The position numbers were made by a program, and so were the translations under genes. A stretch of DNA of 32,721 bases. Origin: Chara braunii. Taxonomy: Eukaryota; Streptophyta; Charophyceae; Charales; Characeae. Location of the stretch: positions 292,933 to 325,653 of the forward strand of contig BFEA01000102.1 of assembly GCA_003427395.1 (NCBI GenBank), given 5' to 3'. The stretch's first letter is position 1; every line of letters begins with the position of its first letter. Under the pieces are notes generated by a model. That model was not told where the DNA came from. It saw only the letters and a list, made by a program, of their open reading frames with translations, and did no database searches. Positions 16,461 to 27,359 of this stretch are shown here, piece by piece.

Positions 16461-17715
16461 AGTTACACAAGTCATTTGAGATACTGGGCCCATTACCCGA
16501 CTTCGACTGAGAATCAATCTGAGTGAGAACTATTGAAGAATTTCAAGAGAATTAAAAAGAGTTTGAAAAACTATGAATGACTACTGACCTCTTTTTGAAT
16601 GCTCAGAACCCCTAGACTCCCAAACAAAACTCTCTAAAATTGTCCAACACTGTCTTATTCCCTGTCGAGCTCTCCCAGGCCTCCCGCTCCCACCCGACTA
16701 GGTTACAAAGCAACACGACTCGCCCCAACTCCTGCCAGCATCGTCCCAACAACAACCCTTGGTTGTCCTTTGGAATGCACACCCCAAAGCATCCCCTGAT
16801 CTCTCTACCAGGGCGACACCCCAGCACCGGCCAGTGTCGTTTTGGCATGGAACAACCACAAATCCATGAATGTACCAGTATTAAACAGCCTAAAGCGAGT
16901 TGCTAGAAGTCCCTAGAATCCTAAGACATTCTCAGAAGCACCTGCAAACAAACCTTTTTTTTGAAGATACCCCTGAGATACCGGGGCTATTACCCGGCTT
17001 CGACTTTTTTTTTCTCAAGAACACTGAAATTTTGTGTCCCCCAAAATTCGGATAAAAGAAGCATTCAGAAAAAAACCACCTGCCTTAAGGCCTTTCAGCA
17101 TCCCAACCCTTACCTACCTCACCCCCTATATCTCGATGTCCAATCTCCACCAAGCCTCATGCCCCCAACTACTAGGTTACAGAGTGGCACGACCCACCCC
17201 AGACTAACCCCCACCTGCTAGGCTACAGGGCAATTCGACCTGCCCCTGCTCCGGCCAGCGTCGACTAGGCACCAGCTCACCAAAAGACTCTAGAGTGCCT
17301 TTTACCCTCGACAACTCCCCAGATCTCTACCAGGTCTCATGCCCTCGTACAACTCGAGTTACAGGGCAGCACGACCAAGCCCCGTCACCGGCCAGCGTTG
17401 TTCTGGCCTAGTCTTTACGCAAACCACCGGGACTCAGGACTAAGTCAAATAGCAGTCAAGCCACCAATCAGCACCATAGTTGTAGATCTTACTATTCGTC
17501 TCCTTCATGCACTGGTTGCAGACATCCCCCTAACAAACCCCTGGAACCCTACTCCAACAAGTCTTACCACGATGAAGTCACCATCTCCACCGTTGTTGTA
17601 CCCTATTACAAGCCTGCAGGCTAGCCCCTTTGCCGCAGAGCGCGTCATCTCCCGCGTCACAGCCACCACAACCCCCTGCCTCCAGCACCAAACCTTGGAA
17701 GAATTTTTCAATTAA
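16461..17715 (+). repeat. C-rich region with dispersed CTAGGTTACAGGGC-type repeats
   Basis: The string ACTAGGTTACA(G/A)(G/A)G followed by C(A)CGAC(C/T)C and later CCGGCCAGCGTCG recurs at about 16698, 17171, 17217 and 17352. GAGATACCGGGGC(T/C)ATTACCCGRCTTCGACT occurs at 16479-16506 and 16976-17005. The spacing is irregular, so this is a degraded duplicated region and not a clean satellite. No coding frame spans it. 17398-17715 is open for 105 codons with no domain. Confidence 0.5.
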
Positions 17716-18439
17716 AAAAAATTAGGAAAATCAGGCACAAAAAATCTCGAAAAATCACATGAACATTCCAACACCCACTATTTCCACACGGAGAGGGGAA
17801 GAGAGGGAAAAAACAACCCTATCCCCATGGAAACTCGAGCGCCTTTTGAGGTCTCAGATACATATAAAGGGGTCACAAGAGCCAAAGAGATTACTCCCTC
17901 CCCCAAAAAGGGACCCCCTGTTTGTTTACTGCCTCTGCGGAAAGGCGCCCCCTTGCCTTCCCGCCCCAGTTCAAAATAGCCCTCTGAATACCCCTTCTGC
18001 TCCCTGAGTCGCATACAGTAACCCCTAAAGTATGCCCCCGCAGAGCAGAAGATCCCCCTTCCTTCCTGCCCGACCCCCTCCAAGAGGAACAACCCTCTCA
18101 ACTCTCACCCTGCTGACATCAACACCCCGTGTCCTCTCTCCCCAACCGCCATAGCTGATCCGACCCGAAAATCAACGTGGCCCAAAAAAGGACAAAACCT
18201 CAATACCGCCTACACTCTCAAAGATCACACCACCCACCTTGTGTAACCCTCGCAGGGAAGGACTGCAACCCTAAAGGAGATATCCATTCCAACACCTCTG
18301 ACCCCAATCTCACAACATCACAGGTTGAGACTCCCTTGCTAAAAACAACAAACTAAGACTAATTACGAAAAACTCTTTGAAAAATCCCACGTCGCGTTTA
18401 AAATTTTTACGAGTCATGCAAACGAAGTTTGAATCTAAG
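17716..18439. other. No recognisable gene
   Basis: C/A-biased sequence with open frames on both strands lacking motifs (for example 17778-18101 minus, Gly/Arg-rich). No repeat structure was noted. Confidence 0.35.
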
Positions 18440-18773
18440 TAGCATTGTGTTCTCGTTCGAAGGCGAACGTGAACAAGCGCCAAAAACCCTCCGAACGCGA
18501 ACATAAAAGTATTTTAAAAAAACAACAACCGTACTCAGAAAAATCAGAAAACAATATATGTTGTGTAAAATAACAATACAAGCAACATTTGCCTTGGAGT
18601 CATGTTCAAATTCGTAGCTAATCATGATGATTTAAAAATAAAAAAATATTTTTGTTTTTTATTTTTATTTAACGGAAAAACAATTATGTTCACTTTAACT
18701 GGAAAGCAATTATGTTCGCTTGAACATATTCGCGAGCTATTCGCACGAACGCGCGAACATGAAGGGGCGAGAA
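18440..18773 (+). repeat. GTTCG-ended repeat, copy 2
   Basis: It begins TAGCATTGTGTTCTCGTTCG and continues CGAACGTGAACAAGCGCC and CGAACGCGAACATAAAAG. The A/T-rich core carries TGTTGTGTAAAATAACAATAC, and it ends in TTCGC/GAACATG words near 18720-18773. It is parallel to 15715-16031 in order and orientation. Confidence 0.7.
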
Positions 18774-19842
18774 CAATTTAGCATCGAATTCAGAAAATCC
18801 ATCGAAATGAAGATAAGATTGAAGATAAGATTGGATAAGATTTAAAAATCCAAATCGGGAAACAAAATAGGGAATCGATTCATATGTCTGAACGAACTTA
18901 CGACTTTGATTACAGAACCCCAAGGTTGAAGAAATCGCTCAGACGGTAAATCAGGAAATACTAAGCATAAAAAAAAATCAACAATCAATTGTGCATGAGA
19001 GAAATCATAACGATTCTAAAATCAGATCGCGAAATCAACAAGAAAAATTACGAATTACCGATTGAGATCAGAATTACCATCCAATATTTTTTTTCGGAAA
19101 TTCTCATATGAGGAAAAGAAAAACAAAACTTAAATCCCAAGCTCAACAAAATTAGGCCATGCCTCAACAATTTATTGAAGATTCCGTCGCTGCATAAAGT
19201 CGTCTTAAAACACATGAAGTCTCAGTTCATGCAATCCATCACATAGCGTTCCACTCTCGCAGTCCCTTAATCCAGTTGCCCCGTCGCTGTAGAGTCCAAA
19301 CTCAGCCATTGCCTCTTCCTGCGGGAGGAACACGTTCGCCTCCCCATAACCTGTGCTAATATAGCCCCTTGGGAAGCTGCACTAACTAGAAGAGATTTAG
19401 TAGGACATAATCACCTCCTTATCACTGCCCATATACGATTGCGTTATGAGAAACCACGTCAAAACTGTTGACGCCACCTCACAGAGAGTTCAGTCCCTAC
19501 CAAATGATCCGGAGACCACTAAATCAAAATGAAGGAAAGACGGAGTAAAAAGGGCAAGTATAGGAAATCCCCCACCATCGAGCTCCCGCTCGCCCCACCC
19601 GTTTCTCCTCGGCACAATCCCCATTCCACTCCACTACAACCTACGACCTGCCATCTCCCGTTGTCGGGAGTGGTGGGTCCCGAGACAAGTCCTGACCCCG
19701 AAGAGATGATATACGGCAGGATTGTGCACAGCAGAGAAAACCTGAGGCAAGAGAGATAGGAAGGATGGAAGGTCAAGGCATAAATTGTCGGCGCCTAGGG
19801 GCCTAGAGAATTCCCTAGGCCACCGGAACCACTGGACCACTA
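18774..19842. other. No recognisable gene
   Basis: A/T-rich sequence with TAAGAT/GATAAG duplications (18805-18845), then ordinary DNA. The frames at 19519-19776 (minus) and 19529-19759 (plus) oppose each other and neither shows a domain. A short hairpin CCTAGGGGCCTAGAGAATTCCCTAGG spans 19795-19820, just before the next GC-headed repeat. Confidence 0.35.
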
Positions 19843-20493
<651 letters not shown>

Positions 20494-20814
20494 NNNNNNN
20501 NNNNNNNNNNNNNNNNNNNNNNNNNNNNNNNNNNNNNNNNNNNNNNNNNNNNNNNNNNNNNNNNNNNNNNNNNNNNNNNNNNNNNNNNNNNNNNNNNNNN
20601 NNNNNNNNNNNNNNNNNNNNNNNNNNNNNNNNNNNNNNNNNNNNNNNNNNNNNNNNNNNNNNNNNNNNNNNNNNNNNNNNNNNNNNNNNNNNNNNNNNNN
20701 NNNNNNNNNNNNNNNNNNNNNNNNNNNNNNNNNNNNNNNNNNNNNNNNNNNNNNNNNNNNNNNNNNNNNNNNNNNNNNNNNNNNNNNNNNNNNNNNNNNN
20801 NNNNNNNNNNNNNN
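20494..20814. other. Assembly gap (321 N)
   Basis: Unsequenced bases. They are bordered by (GT)n on the left and (AATC)n on the right, so the gap probably hides a long microsatellite that broke the assembly. Confidence 1.
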
Positions 20815-21110
20815 AATCAATCAATCAACGAAAAAAAGAAGAAAAAAAAACGTTCATTATTTTTTCTCCATTTCTCCTCGTAATATAGCCTAACGGTCCC
20901 AACCCCCCCAATTAAAAATTGTTTTTTTATTCATTTTTTTTTGTGTGACGGGGTGGGGCCGGGGTTGCGCCGCCCCATGGCGCTTCCCGAATCCCCAACC
21001 CCCTTCCCCTCTGGCCGCCACGTAGCGTCAAAGCCGCACGTCCGCGGGGTCGGCAGACTGGCCGCGTCCGCGGATTCGGCCACGCTTGGCCGCCGCCGAG
21101 GGGGATTCGT
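20815..21110 (-). repeat. GC-headed repeat family, inverted copy right of the gap
   Basis: The minus strand reads from the GC-rich part near 21110 (CCGCGGAC words), through GAGGGGAAGGGGGTTGGGG, GGGGCGGCGCAACCCCGG and an A/T stretch, to (TTGA)n at the gap. It mirrors the copy at 19843, so the two heads face outward and the microsatellite tails face inward across the gap. Confidence 0.6.
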
Positions 21111-21426
21111 AGTTGGACCAAGAAGGGACTAGCAGAATAGCAAGCGGTGGAGGACCGCAAGAAAATAGTAAAAGCGGACCTTCTTCTCGAAAGGAGAAGG
21201 ACCGCCGAGAAAGATAATGCCTTAGGTTGCGGGCCGCAAGAAGAAAGGAGTCGAGGAGGTCGAGAAAATACTAAGCGGGGCACCGACACGAGAGAGCGTA
21301 GCCGGGCCAAGGGAGCCTCCTGGATGCAACATAGGGAGAACCAAAGGGCCACGAGCCAAGTAAAGGGTCGCGACCAGAAAGACCAACGCGCACGGGATAT
21401 AGAAAGGGATTAAAAATAGGGCGGTC
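21111..21426 (+). other. Arg/Glu-rich open frame, no domain
   Basis: A plus frame from ATG 21147 to 21413 (88 codons: MEDRKKIVKADLLLERRRTA and on) is rich in R, E, K and D, as purine-rich DNA tends to encode. There is no motif, and the antisense is also open. Not considered a gene. Confidence 0.25.
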
Positions 21427-21749
21427 ATGAGAGATGGTTAACGGAGACCTCAATTTTCATACCACTTGTCAGACCATTTATAACAAAACCCAACGGTCAT
21501 TTTAACCAAACTTGCCACCAATTCAAAGAGTGGACTCAGTAAAGATCATACTAACTACTTACAAAAACAATTTGAAAAGAGAACTTTAAAAAGTTATAAA
21601 ACAACAAGGCAAAAGTGTGTTTTCATGCAAAATTCACTCATTTTTGTTTTCAAGATTTTCAGGATTTTTCAGGGATAGCCAAAACAGTCAGCTCCAAGAC
21701 CCCAACAAACACCAAACTTGGCACACACAGACCTTGACCAAAAATAAAA

Positions 21750-21941
21750 CAGGGCAAAAAAAAACAAACAGAAAAAAAAAAAAAAATGATCTCCAATGCA
21801 CTTTTCAGGGTTGGGGGGGTTAACCAGGGCTGAAAAGTGGGGGTCCTTGTTAACCGCTTGTGGGGAGTCTCCGTCTGCCTCTCTTTCTTTCAAATTGTGG
21901 TCCCCTTTGCTCCGATTTTCTTCCGGGAGCCTATTTTTCAC
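21750..21941 (-). pseudogene. ORF fragment in the left palindrome arm, related to the ORF at 24649
   Basis: Minus-strand codons read MKNRLPEENRSKGDHNLKER and onward, but the apparent start is a GTG (an upstream ATG is followed at once by TGA). The nucleotide sequence AAAATCGGAGCAAAGGGG... aligns with AAAATCGGAGCACAAGTGGG... at 24651, so both derive from the 5' part of the same ORF. It runs into a poly-A/T tract and is truncated. Confidence 0.5.
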
Positions 21942-22921
21942 ATGAAGCCTCTCTAGGCTTCATTCTCCTCAAGGTGGCTAGTCCGAGATATTTCGGATTG
22001 CTGCCATACCTCTACGCTTGCTTTTTTTTTGCTTTCCTTTTTGTTTTGGCCTTCCCGTTTGCCTCGACTAGTGCTTGCACTAATGGTGCTAATATTCTTG
22101 GTCGTCTAGATCTTGATCTTAACAGTACTTCTTGCTTTGGGCATCCTTCCCTTATGACCCTTCATAACTTTGTCTTGGAACGTCACTAGTCCCCACCACT
22201 TGTCCCGCGGTAGTCCCCGACACTTGTCCTGCCGGTGGTCCCGCCGGCACTTATCTCGCTGGTGTTCCCGTCGGCACTTGTCCCGCTAGTGGTCCCACCG
22301 ATGCTTGGTCCCAAACTACCACTATTTTTAATTAGTCTCCTATGGTCCACAACACTTTTCCTTGCGGTCTCCTGGTTTGGTGTTTGTTGGGGTCTTGGAG
22401 CTGAATGTCGGGGACCATAAGAGACCAAGTAAAAATAGTGGTGACCGTTGGGGTCTTGAAAACTCCAAGACCCCAACAAACACCAAACCAGGACACCGCA
22501 AGGAAAAATGTCGGGGACCATAGGAGACTAAGTAAAAATAGTGGCAGTTCGGGACCAAACACCGGTGGGACTACTAGCGGGACAAGTGCCGACGAGACCA
22601 CCGGCGGGATAAGTGTCGGCGGGACCACCGACAGGACAAGTATCGGGGACTACCGCGGGACAAGTGGTGGGGACTAGTGACGTTCCAAGACAAAGTTATG
22701 AAGGGCCATAAGGGAAGGATGCCCAAAGTAAGAAATACCGTCAAGATCAAGATCTAGACCACCAAGAATATTAGCACCATTAGTGCAAGCACTAGTGGAG
22801 GCAAACGGGAGGGCCAAAACAAAAAGGAAAGCAAAAAAAAAGCAAGGGAAGAGGTATGGCAGCAATCCGAAATATCTCGGACTAGCCACCTTGAGGAGAA
22901 TGAAGCCTAGAGAGGCTTCAT

Positions 22922-23149
22922 GTGAAAAATAGGCTCCCGGAAGAAAATCGGAGCAAAGGGGACCACAATTTGAAAGAAAGAGAGGCAGACGGAGACTCCC
23001 CACAAGCGGTTAACAGGGACCCCCACTTTTCAGCTCTAGTAACCCCCCCAAACCCTGAAAAGTGCATTGGAGATCATTTTTTTTTTTTTCTGTTTGTTTT
23101 TTTTTGCCCTGTTTTATTTTTGGTCAAGGTCTGTGTGTGCCAAGTTTAG
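22922..23149 (+). pseudogene. ORF fragment in the right palindrome arm, mirror of the left one
   Basis: It has the same peptide as the left-arm fragment with a few substitutions (QAVNRDPHFSALVTPP against QAVNKDPHFSALVNPP). It is truncated in the T-run near 23077. The function is unknown. It exists only as part of the repeat. Confidence 0.5.
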
Positions 23150-23424
23150 TGTTTGTTGGGGTCTTAGAGCGGACTGTTTTGGCTAGCCCTAAAAAATCCT
23201 GAAAATCTTGAAAACAAAAATGAGTGAATTTTGCATGAAAACACACTTTTGCCTTGTTGTTTTGTAACTTTTTAAAGTTCTTTTTTCAATTTATTTTTGT
23301 AAGTAGCTAGTATGATCTCCACTCTATGAATTGGTGGCAAGTTTGGTTAAAATGACCATTGGGTTTAGTTATAAACGGTGTGACAAGTAGTCTGGATATT
23401 GAGGCCTCTGTTAACCGTCTCTCA

Positions 23425-24119
23425 GACTCTCATGAGTATGAGGGAGCCTCAATTGCAGTCTGAGATATAAAAAACTGCACATTGGGCATAGGAAGGGTCA
23501 AAACTAAGAGGAAGGGCCTAGAAAAGACCTTAACGGCTAGTTGACACTTGACATGCTAGGAAAAAAAAAAAAAAAAAAAAAAAGGTGAGAGAATATGACA
23601 AAAGAAGTGGGAAGGAATGACTGAGTTGCCCGTTAGTAGGGACTGCCACAAGTAGGGACTGACAGGTTCCTAATGTCCAAAAAGGGAGGAAAACGAAAAA
23701 AAAAAAAAAAGAGAAAAGAAAAGAAAAAAGAAAAATGCGTTGACGGTAAAAAACGATCACTTGGGGAGATACATCCGTGACCAGATACATTATGGGATGT
23801 GGCGGCTGCAAAGGATTTTGATTTTCCTTGATTTTGTTAAAAAAAAAATAAAAAATTAAGGGTCCATGCAACCGAGATAAAACATATTGCATGGGGAGAA
23901 GAAAACATATGTTTTAGATGCACCCAGAGCCAATATGGAGTTCAGATGCACTTGGGAGTTTTTCGTCTGTTTTTTGTTTCAGTTTAAGGCATGTTATAGG
24001 ACCATGAGGCTAGGAAAAATGCCATTATGGCAGTTCGAGAAATAACAGACTGCATGGGGAGGCCTAGGCCAAAAGAAAAAAAATCTTGGCTCACCCAAAA
24101 TACTAGAAAATAGTGTCTT
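23425..24119. other. No gene; poly-A runs
   Basis: A-runs at 23561-23583 and 23696-23710, and purine-rich AAAAGAAAAG stretches, give false Phe/Leu-rich minus frames. Nothing else was noted. Confidence 0.4.
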
Positions 24120-24730
24120 TGGCATGGGCAAATAATGATCATAAGTGGGGACCGCGAGATGGTGGATCTCGTGATCTAGAATATTCGCGGCACTTGAGGC
24201 CATGAGAAGAAGGGAGTGAGACTGCCGGGGACAAGGGAGGCCCAAATTAAAAAATAGGACGTCACCGGGAAGGATGTCAGTGACTAGATGGGCCCAAATA
24301 AAAATAGTCGAAAATTGGGACATGCGTCGGCGGCACCACCGCCGAGACTAGAAAATGGAACTTCCATGGGAGAATGGCGGGGACTTGAGTAGTCCCAAGG
24401 GAACCAGAAACTAACAAAAGAGGAAGAGTGTGCAAACACGTAGTGTGGTCAAGATCAAAGATCTTGACAGTGGAAAATATTAGACACTATGAGTGCAAAA
24501 CAGAAAGAGCCTAAGGAGGGAATGGTAGGAGGCAAGAATGAGAGGAAATGGGTGAAGGAGGGGCTGCCCAGTAGTCCGAGATATCTCGGACTAGCAAGGC
24601 ATAAGGAAATAGAGTCTCAATGGACTCTATGCAGAAAATAACATACCAATGAAAAATCGGAGCACAAGTGGGCTCCAAAATGAGAAAACAGAGGCAAACG
24701 GGGGCCCCCATGAGCATTGGGACTCCATTA
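24120..24730 (+). repeat. Diverged copy of the palindrome-arm repeat
   Basis: Landmarks occur in the same order as in the right arm of the palindrome: CGGCGGCACCACCGCCG (GACCACCGGCGGG in the arm), TGGTCAAGATCAAAGATCTTG, GAGTGCAAAACAG, the hairpin TCCGAGATATCTCGGACTAGCAAGG, GAGTCTCAATGGACTC (a hairpin matching GAAGCCTAGAGAGGCTTC in the arm) and AAAATCGGAGCACAAG. Spacing is kept, but many bases differ, so this copy is much older or comes from another subfamily. Confidence 0.65.
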
Positions 24731-25203
24731 TTGCAATCGGAGTTACAACGGCCAAGCCAGAGGTCGAAGGGGGAGCGATCATTCCGGTGGGCTGGCTGAA
24801 GGACAAAAGTGAGGACATGCTGATGATCATGTGGGAGCTGGAGGAGGGGTCGGATCCTCGGCTTGACGCCTGCATCAATTGGAAGAGGGCAAATGACATC
24901 CTGTCAGCCTGCAAAACCTTCTATCAGGAGGGTCGTGATCTGCATGATCTTCTCGAAGACAGGTTCGTGGCCATCTTCGATCGTGAGAGTACGTACGAGG
25001 TAACAACGGGAACAACGGAGATGTCAACAACAACGACGTACGAGGTAACAGTGGTAACAACAGTGACGTCTACAACAACGACGACAACGGAAGGGAGTGA
25101 CAATAACAACAACAACAATGATAACATCGACGACGACAACATCGTCAACAACAAGAACGTCAACAACAACAATAACAACAATAACAACAACAACAACAAC
25201 AAG

Positions 25204-25238
<35 letters not shown>

Positions 25239-25281
25239 CGGCGACGACAACGACGACGGTGGCCTGCAAGTTGGAACGTGA
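24649..25281 (+). CDS. Hypothetical ORF of the repeat family, ending in a poly-Asn microsatellite
   Basis: ATG at 24649 opens 210 codons. Residues 1-110 look like a real helical protein: GGAIIPVGWLKDKSEDMLMI, ELEEGSDPRLDACINWKRAN, CKTFYQEGRDLHDLLEDRFV. They have balanced composition and no stop. From about residue 115 the frame enters (AAC)n-type repeats, first Thr/Val-rich and then almost pure Asn to the stop at 25279-25281. The C-terminal half is therefore probably not original coding sequence. I recognise no family. The ATG lies in a repeat whose truncated relatives sit in both palindrome arms, so an element-encoded protein is more likely than a host gene. A splice inside the microsatellite cannot be excluded. 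Confidence 0.45.
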
Positions 25282-25333
25282 ATGGGGTTTGTCATCTCGC
25301 CCCCCTTCAACGACAGCATCGTTAGCAACGATG

Positions 25334-25396
<63 letters not shown>

Positions 25397-25460
25397 AGAA
25401 CAACAACAATGACAACAGTAACAACAATAACAATGACGCCGCCGACGATGGCGGCTTCAA
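25085..25460. repeat. (AAC)n and (GAC/AAC) compound microsatellite
   Basis: Two long AAC tracts (about 25105-25238 and 25334-25395), with interspersed GACGAC and AATAAC, are separated by about 90 bp of non-repeat sequence. All frames on both strands are open through it, giving Asn, Thr, Leu or Val runs. These are artefacts. Confidence 0.9.
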
Positions 25461-25863
25461 CTACGATGACGACCACGACGACCACATCCATAACATCCAT
25501 AACCACAGCGACGACGACAACGGTCATAGCCAAGGGAGCAGGGATGATGACGACAGCGGCTACAACCATAACTACGGCGACGACGACGGCATCTTGGTGG
25601 TTGAGTTTATCAACACCACGATGGGGGTCGCTCTCCCCCTCGCCAAGACTCATATGGGGTTTCTCCTCGTATTTCGGTGGAGGTCCTGGAGGATAGGGAT
25701 CGGATAGATGGGGCCGATTGTTATTGCCTGACCTGCAATACCAATCATTGGAGGGGGGTTGATCGCCTTGTTGGTTGGGGGTGGGATGTTGGGGGGGGTG
25801 ATCGTCTTGTTGGGTGCTGCTGATAAACGCATATTGGATACTGGGTTGGACGCCCTGATCATA
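25461..25863. other. No gene seen; GAC-rich then G/T-rich
   Basis: GACGACGACG-type sequence continues to about 25590. After it, GGTTGATCGCCTTGTTGG and GGGGTGATCGTCTTGTTGGG (25755 and 25796) form a short repeat. No domain was found. Confidence 0.35.
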
Positions 25864-26080
25864 CATCTCTCATCATGGATAGAGCTTAGTTTTTAGGCTT
25901 GATTCATAAAAGATAATGCACATCATATAGTGATTGGGGTTTCGAGACTAATAGAATATGGCCTTGGTTATATATATCTCATAACGGATAGAGCTTCTTT
26001 TTTGGCTGAATTCATAAAAGACCATTCACATCATATAGTGATTAGGGTTTCGTGACTAATAAAATATGAGTATAGGTATA
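25864..26080 (+). repeat. Tandem duplication, about 108-bp period
   Basis: Landmarks in both units: ATCTCTCATCATGGATAGAGCTT (25864) against ATCTCATAACGGATAGAGCTT (25975), then TTCATAAAAGA, CACATCATATAGTGATT(A/G)GGGTTTCG and GACTAATA(A/G)AATATG. A further small duplication of CGCCTGTTGGATAT occurs at about 26099 and 26137. Confidence 0.8.
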
Positions 26081-26169
26081 TTGTTTTTGTCTGTTTTCGC
26101 CTGTTGGATATTGGGTTTCATGTGGCATTGCCTGTTTCCGCCTGTTGGATATAAATTTACAACATAAAA

Positions 26170-26516
26170 TAGGGACGCTGGATCCGTTTCCAGCGAATAC
26201 AATCACAACATGGTTAGGATTTCATGTGATTGGATTGATGACTCATCTTGGTTTAGAGTTTCTATGGATTAGATGGCCAGGGCTGCCAGACCCGTTTTTC
26301 GACACATATATTAACACCTTTGCACACGGACGCTTGACCTGATTTCCAATGGATACATTTTTCATCGTTGTACAGGGACTCTAGACCCGTTTTCCAGCAG
26401 GTGCTCCCCACCAATAGATGGAGCCTTCGACGCCGCGGCTTACTTACCAGGGATGCTCTTATCACCTCGTTAAGCAGGTTCCCCGTTTACGAAGTTTAAT
26501 TAAAAAACAACAACAA
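26170..26516 (+). repeat. SINE-like A-tailed repeat, plus-strand copy with partial duplicates upstream
   Basis: The best-formed part is 26355-26516: GTACAGGGACTCTAGACCCG, TTTTCCAGCAGGTGCTCCCC, ACCAATAGATGGAGCC, then a GC-containing stretch and an A-rich tail (AATTAAAAAACAACAACAAC). Two partial relatives lie just upstream: GGGACGCTGGATCCGTTTCCAGCG near 26172 and AGGGCTGCCAGACCCGTTTTTCGAC near 26279. The first 40 bp of the core form a hairpin-prone CTGGA...TCCAG pair. Confidence 0.5.
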
Positions 26517-27359
26517 CAACAACAACGGTCAACTGCTGACCATGAATCTGGGCTTGAATGAGGTCCTAATGCCTGGAAAGAGGGTGCACAACAGTTTGAC
26601 AATTGTCACAATAAAAACAAAAGAAAAAGGAGAGAAAAATGAGTGAAAAAGAAGGGGGAATGAGACAAAAGGGGAGAAAAGGGTGGAGGAGAATGTGTCG
26701 ACCAGTTGGGATTGGCAGGTCTCTACTGTGACCTCATCCCTCCATATTTTGTGGAGGGCAATCCGGATTGCGGAGATAATGCCCTTGGGGCATTATCACA
26801 GCATATCTGAATAAAGACTGAATTTAAATGGGCAAAAATGCAAAAAGGAGATTACCGTTTTTTTTGTGGACCATGAATCTGAGATGAGATCTCATGGTGA
26901 AGAACATATGGCCGTTTTTTGTGGGGCCAGCTCAAACGGCCAACTCCGGAATGAGTTGGCAGCCCAAAAAGGAAAGAAACAATAGAGGGCAAAGGCCGAA
27001 ACTGTGCATTTGGCCCAAAAAGAAGACCAGATGCACCAAAAACTGAAAAAGAAAGCTTAGAGGATCAAAATTGAAGCAAGGATCACTTGGGGGTAGCTCG
27101 GAAGAATGTTGGCCTTTGATCTCAGCAAGATCCAAGGCTGAGATTGCTCCAAGGCATAGGAAAATATCTCGGCCTACGCAAATTGGGGTAAGAACAACAA
27201 AAATCGAGAAAAAGGCCCATAAGACTTTTTTCTTTCAATAAAGGTTGTCCATTGGGCATTTTGACTCAAGGGGGCAGCATTTGAAAAAGAAAAGGAGGCT
27301 AAAGGAGGCCAATCCAAGTTGGTACCAACCACTCGGACTGCATGTACTTGGCCACTACG
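26517..27359. other. No gene; purine-rich repeat-like DNA
   Basis: A/G-rich plus strand (AAAAGAAAAAGGAGAGAAAA). Parts echo the palindrome-arm family (for example AGATTGCTCCAAGGCATAGGAAAATATCTCGG near 27140), suggesting an ancient relative. No open frame carries a motif. Confidence 0.35.

Larger units (their letters stand above)
21427..23424. repeat. Near-perfect 2-kb palindrome (two inverted TIR units)
   Basis: The left arm (21427-22400) and right arm (22463-23424) are reverse complements with scattered differences and a 62-bp spacer. The outer ends read GAGAGATGGTTAAC (left) and GTTAACCGTCTCTC (right). Inside each arm, a 22-bp motif starting CTCCAAGACCCCAAC is present twice in inverted orientation (21692-21713 and 22379-22400; 22463-22484 and 23148-23169). 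Each arm therefore contains its own roughly 710-bp TIR unit. The spacer duplicates part of the arm (GGGGACCATAAGAGACCAAG). No transposase is encoded. Confidence 0.9.

Noticed and set aside
24649-25281. Asn-rich C terminus as a prion-like domain
   Set aside because: The Asn run is a direct reading of an (AAC)n microsatellite that is open in every frame, so no selection on the protein is implied.
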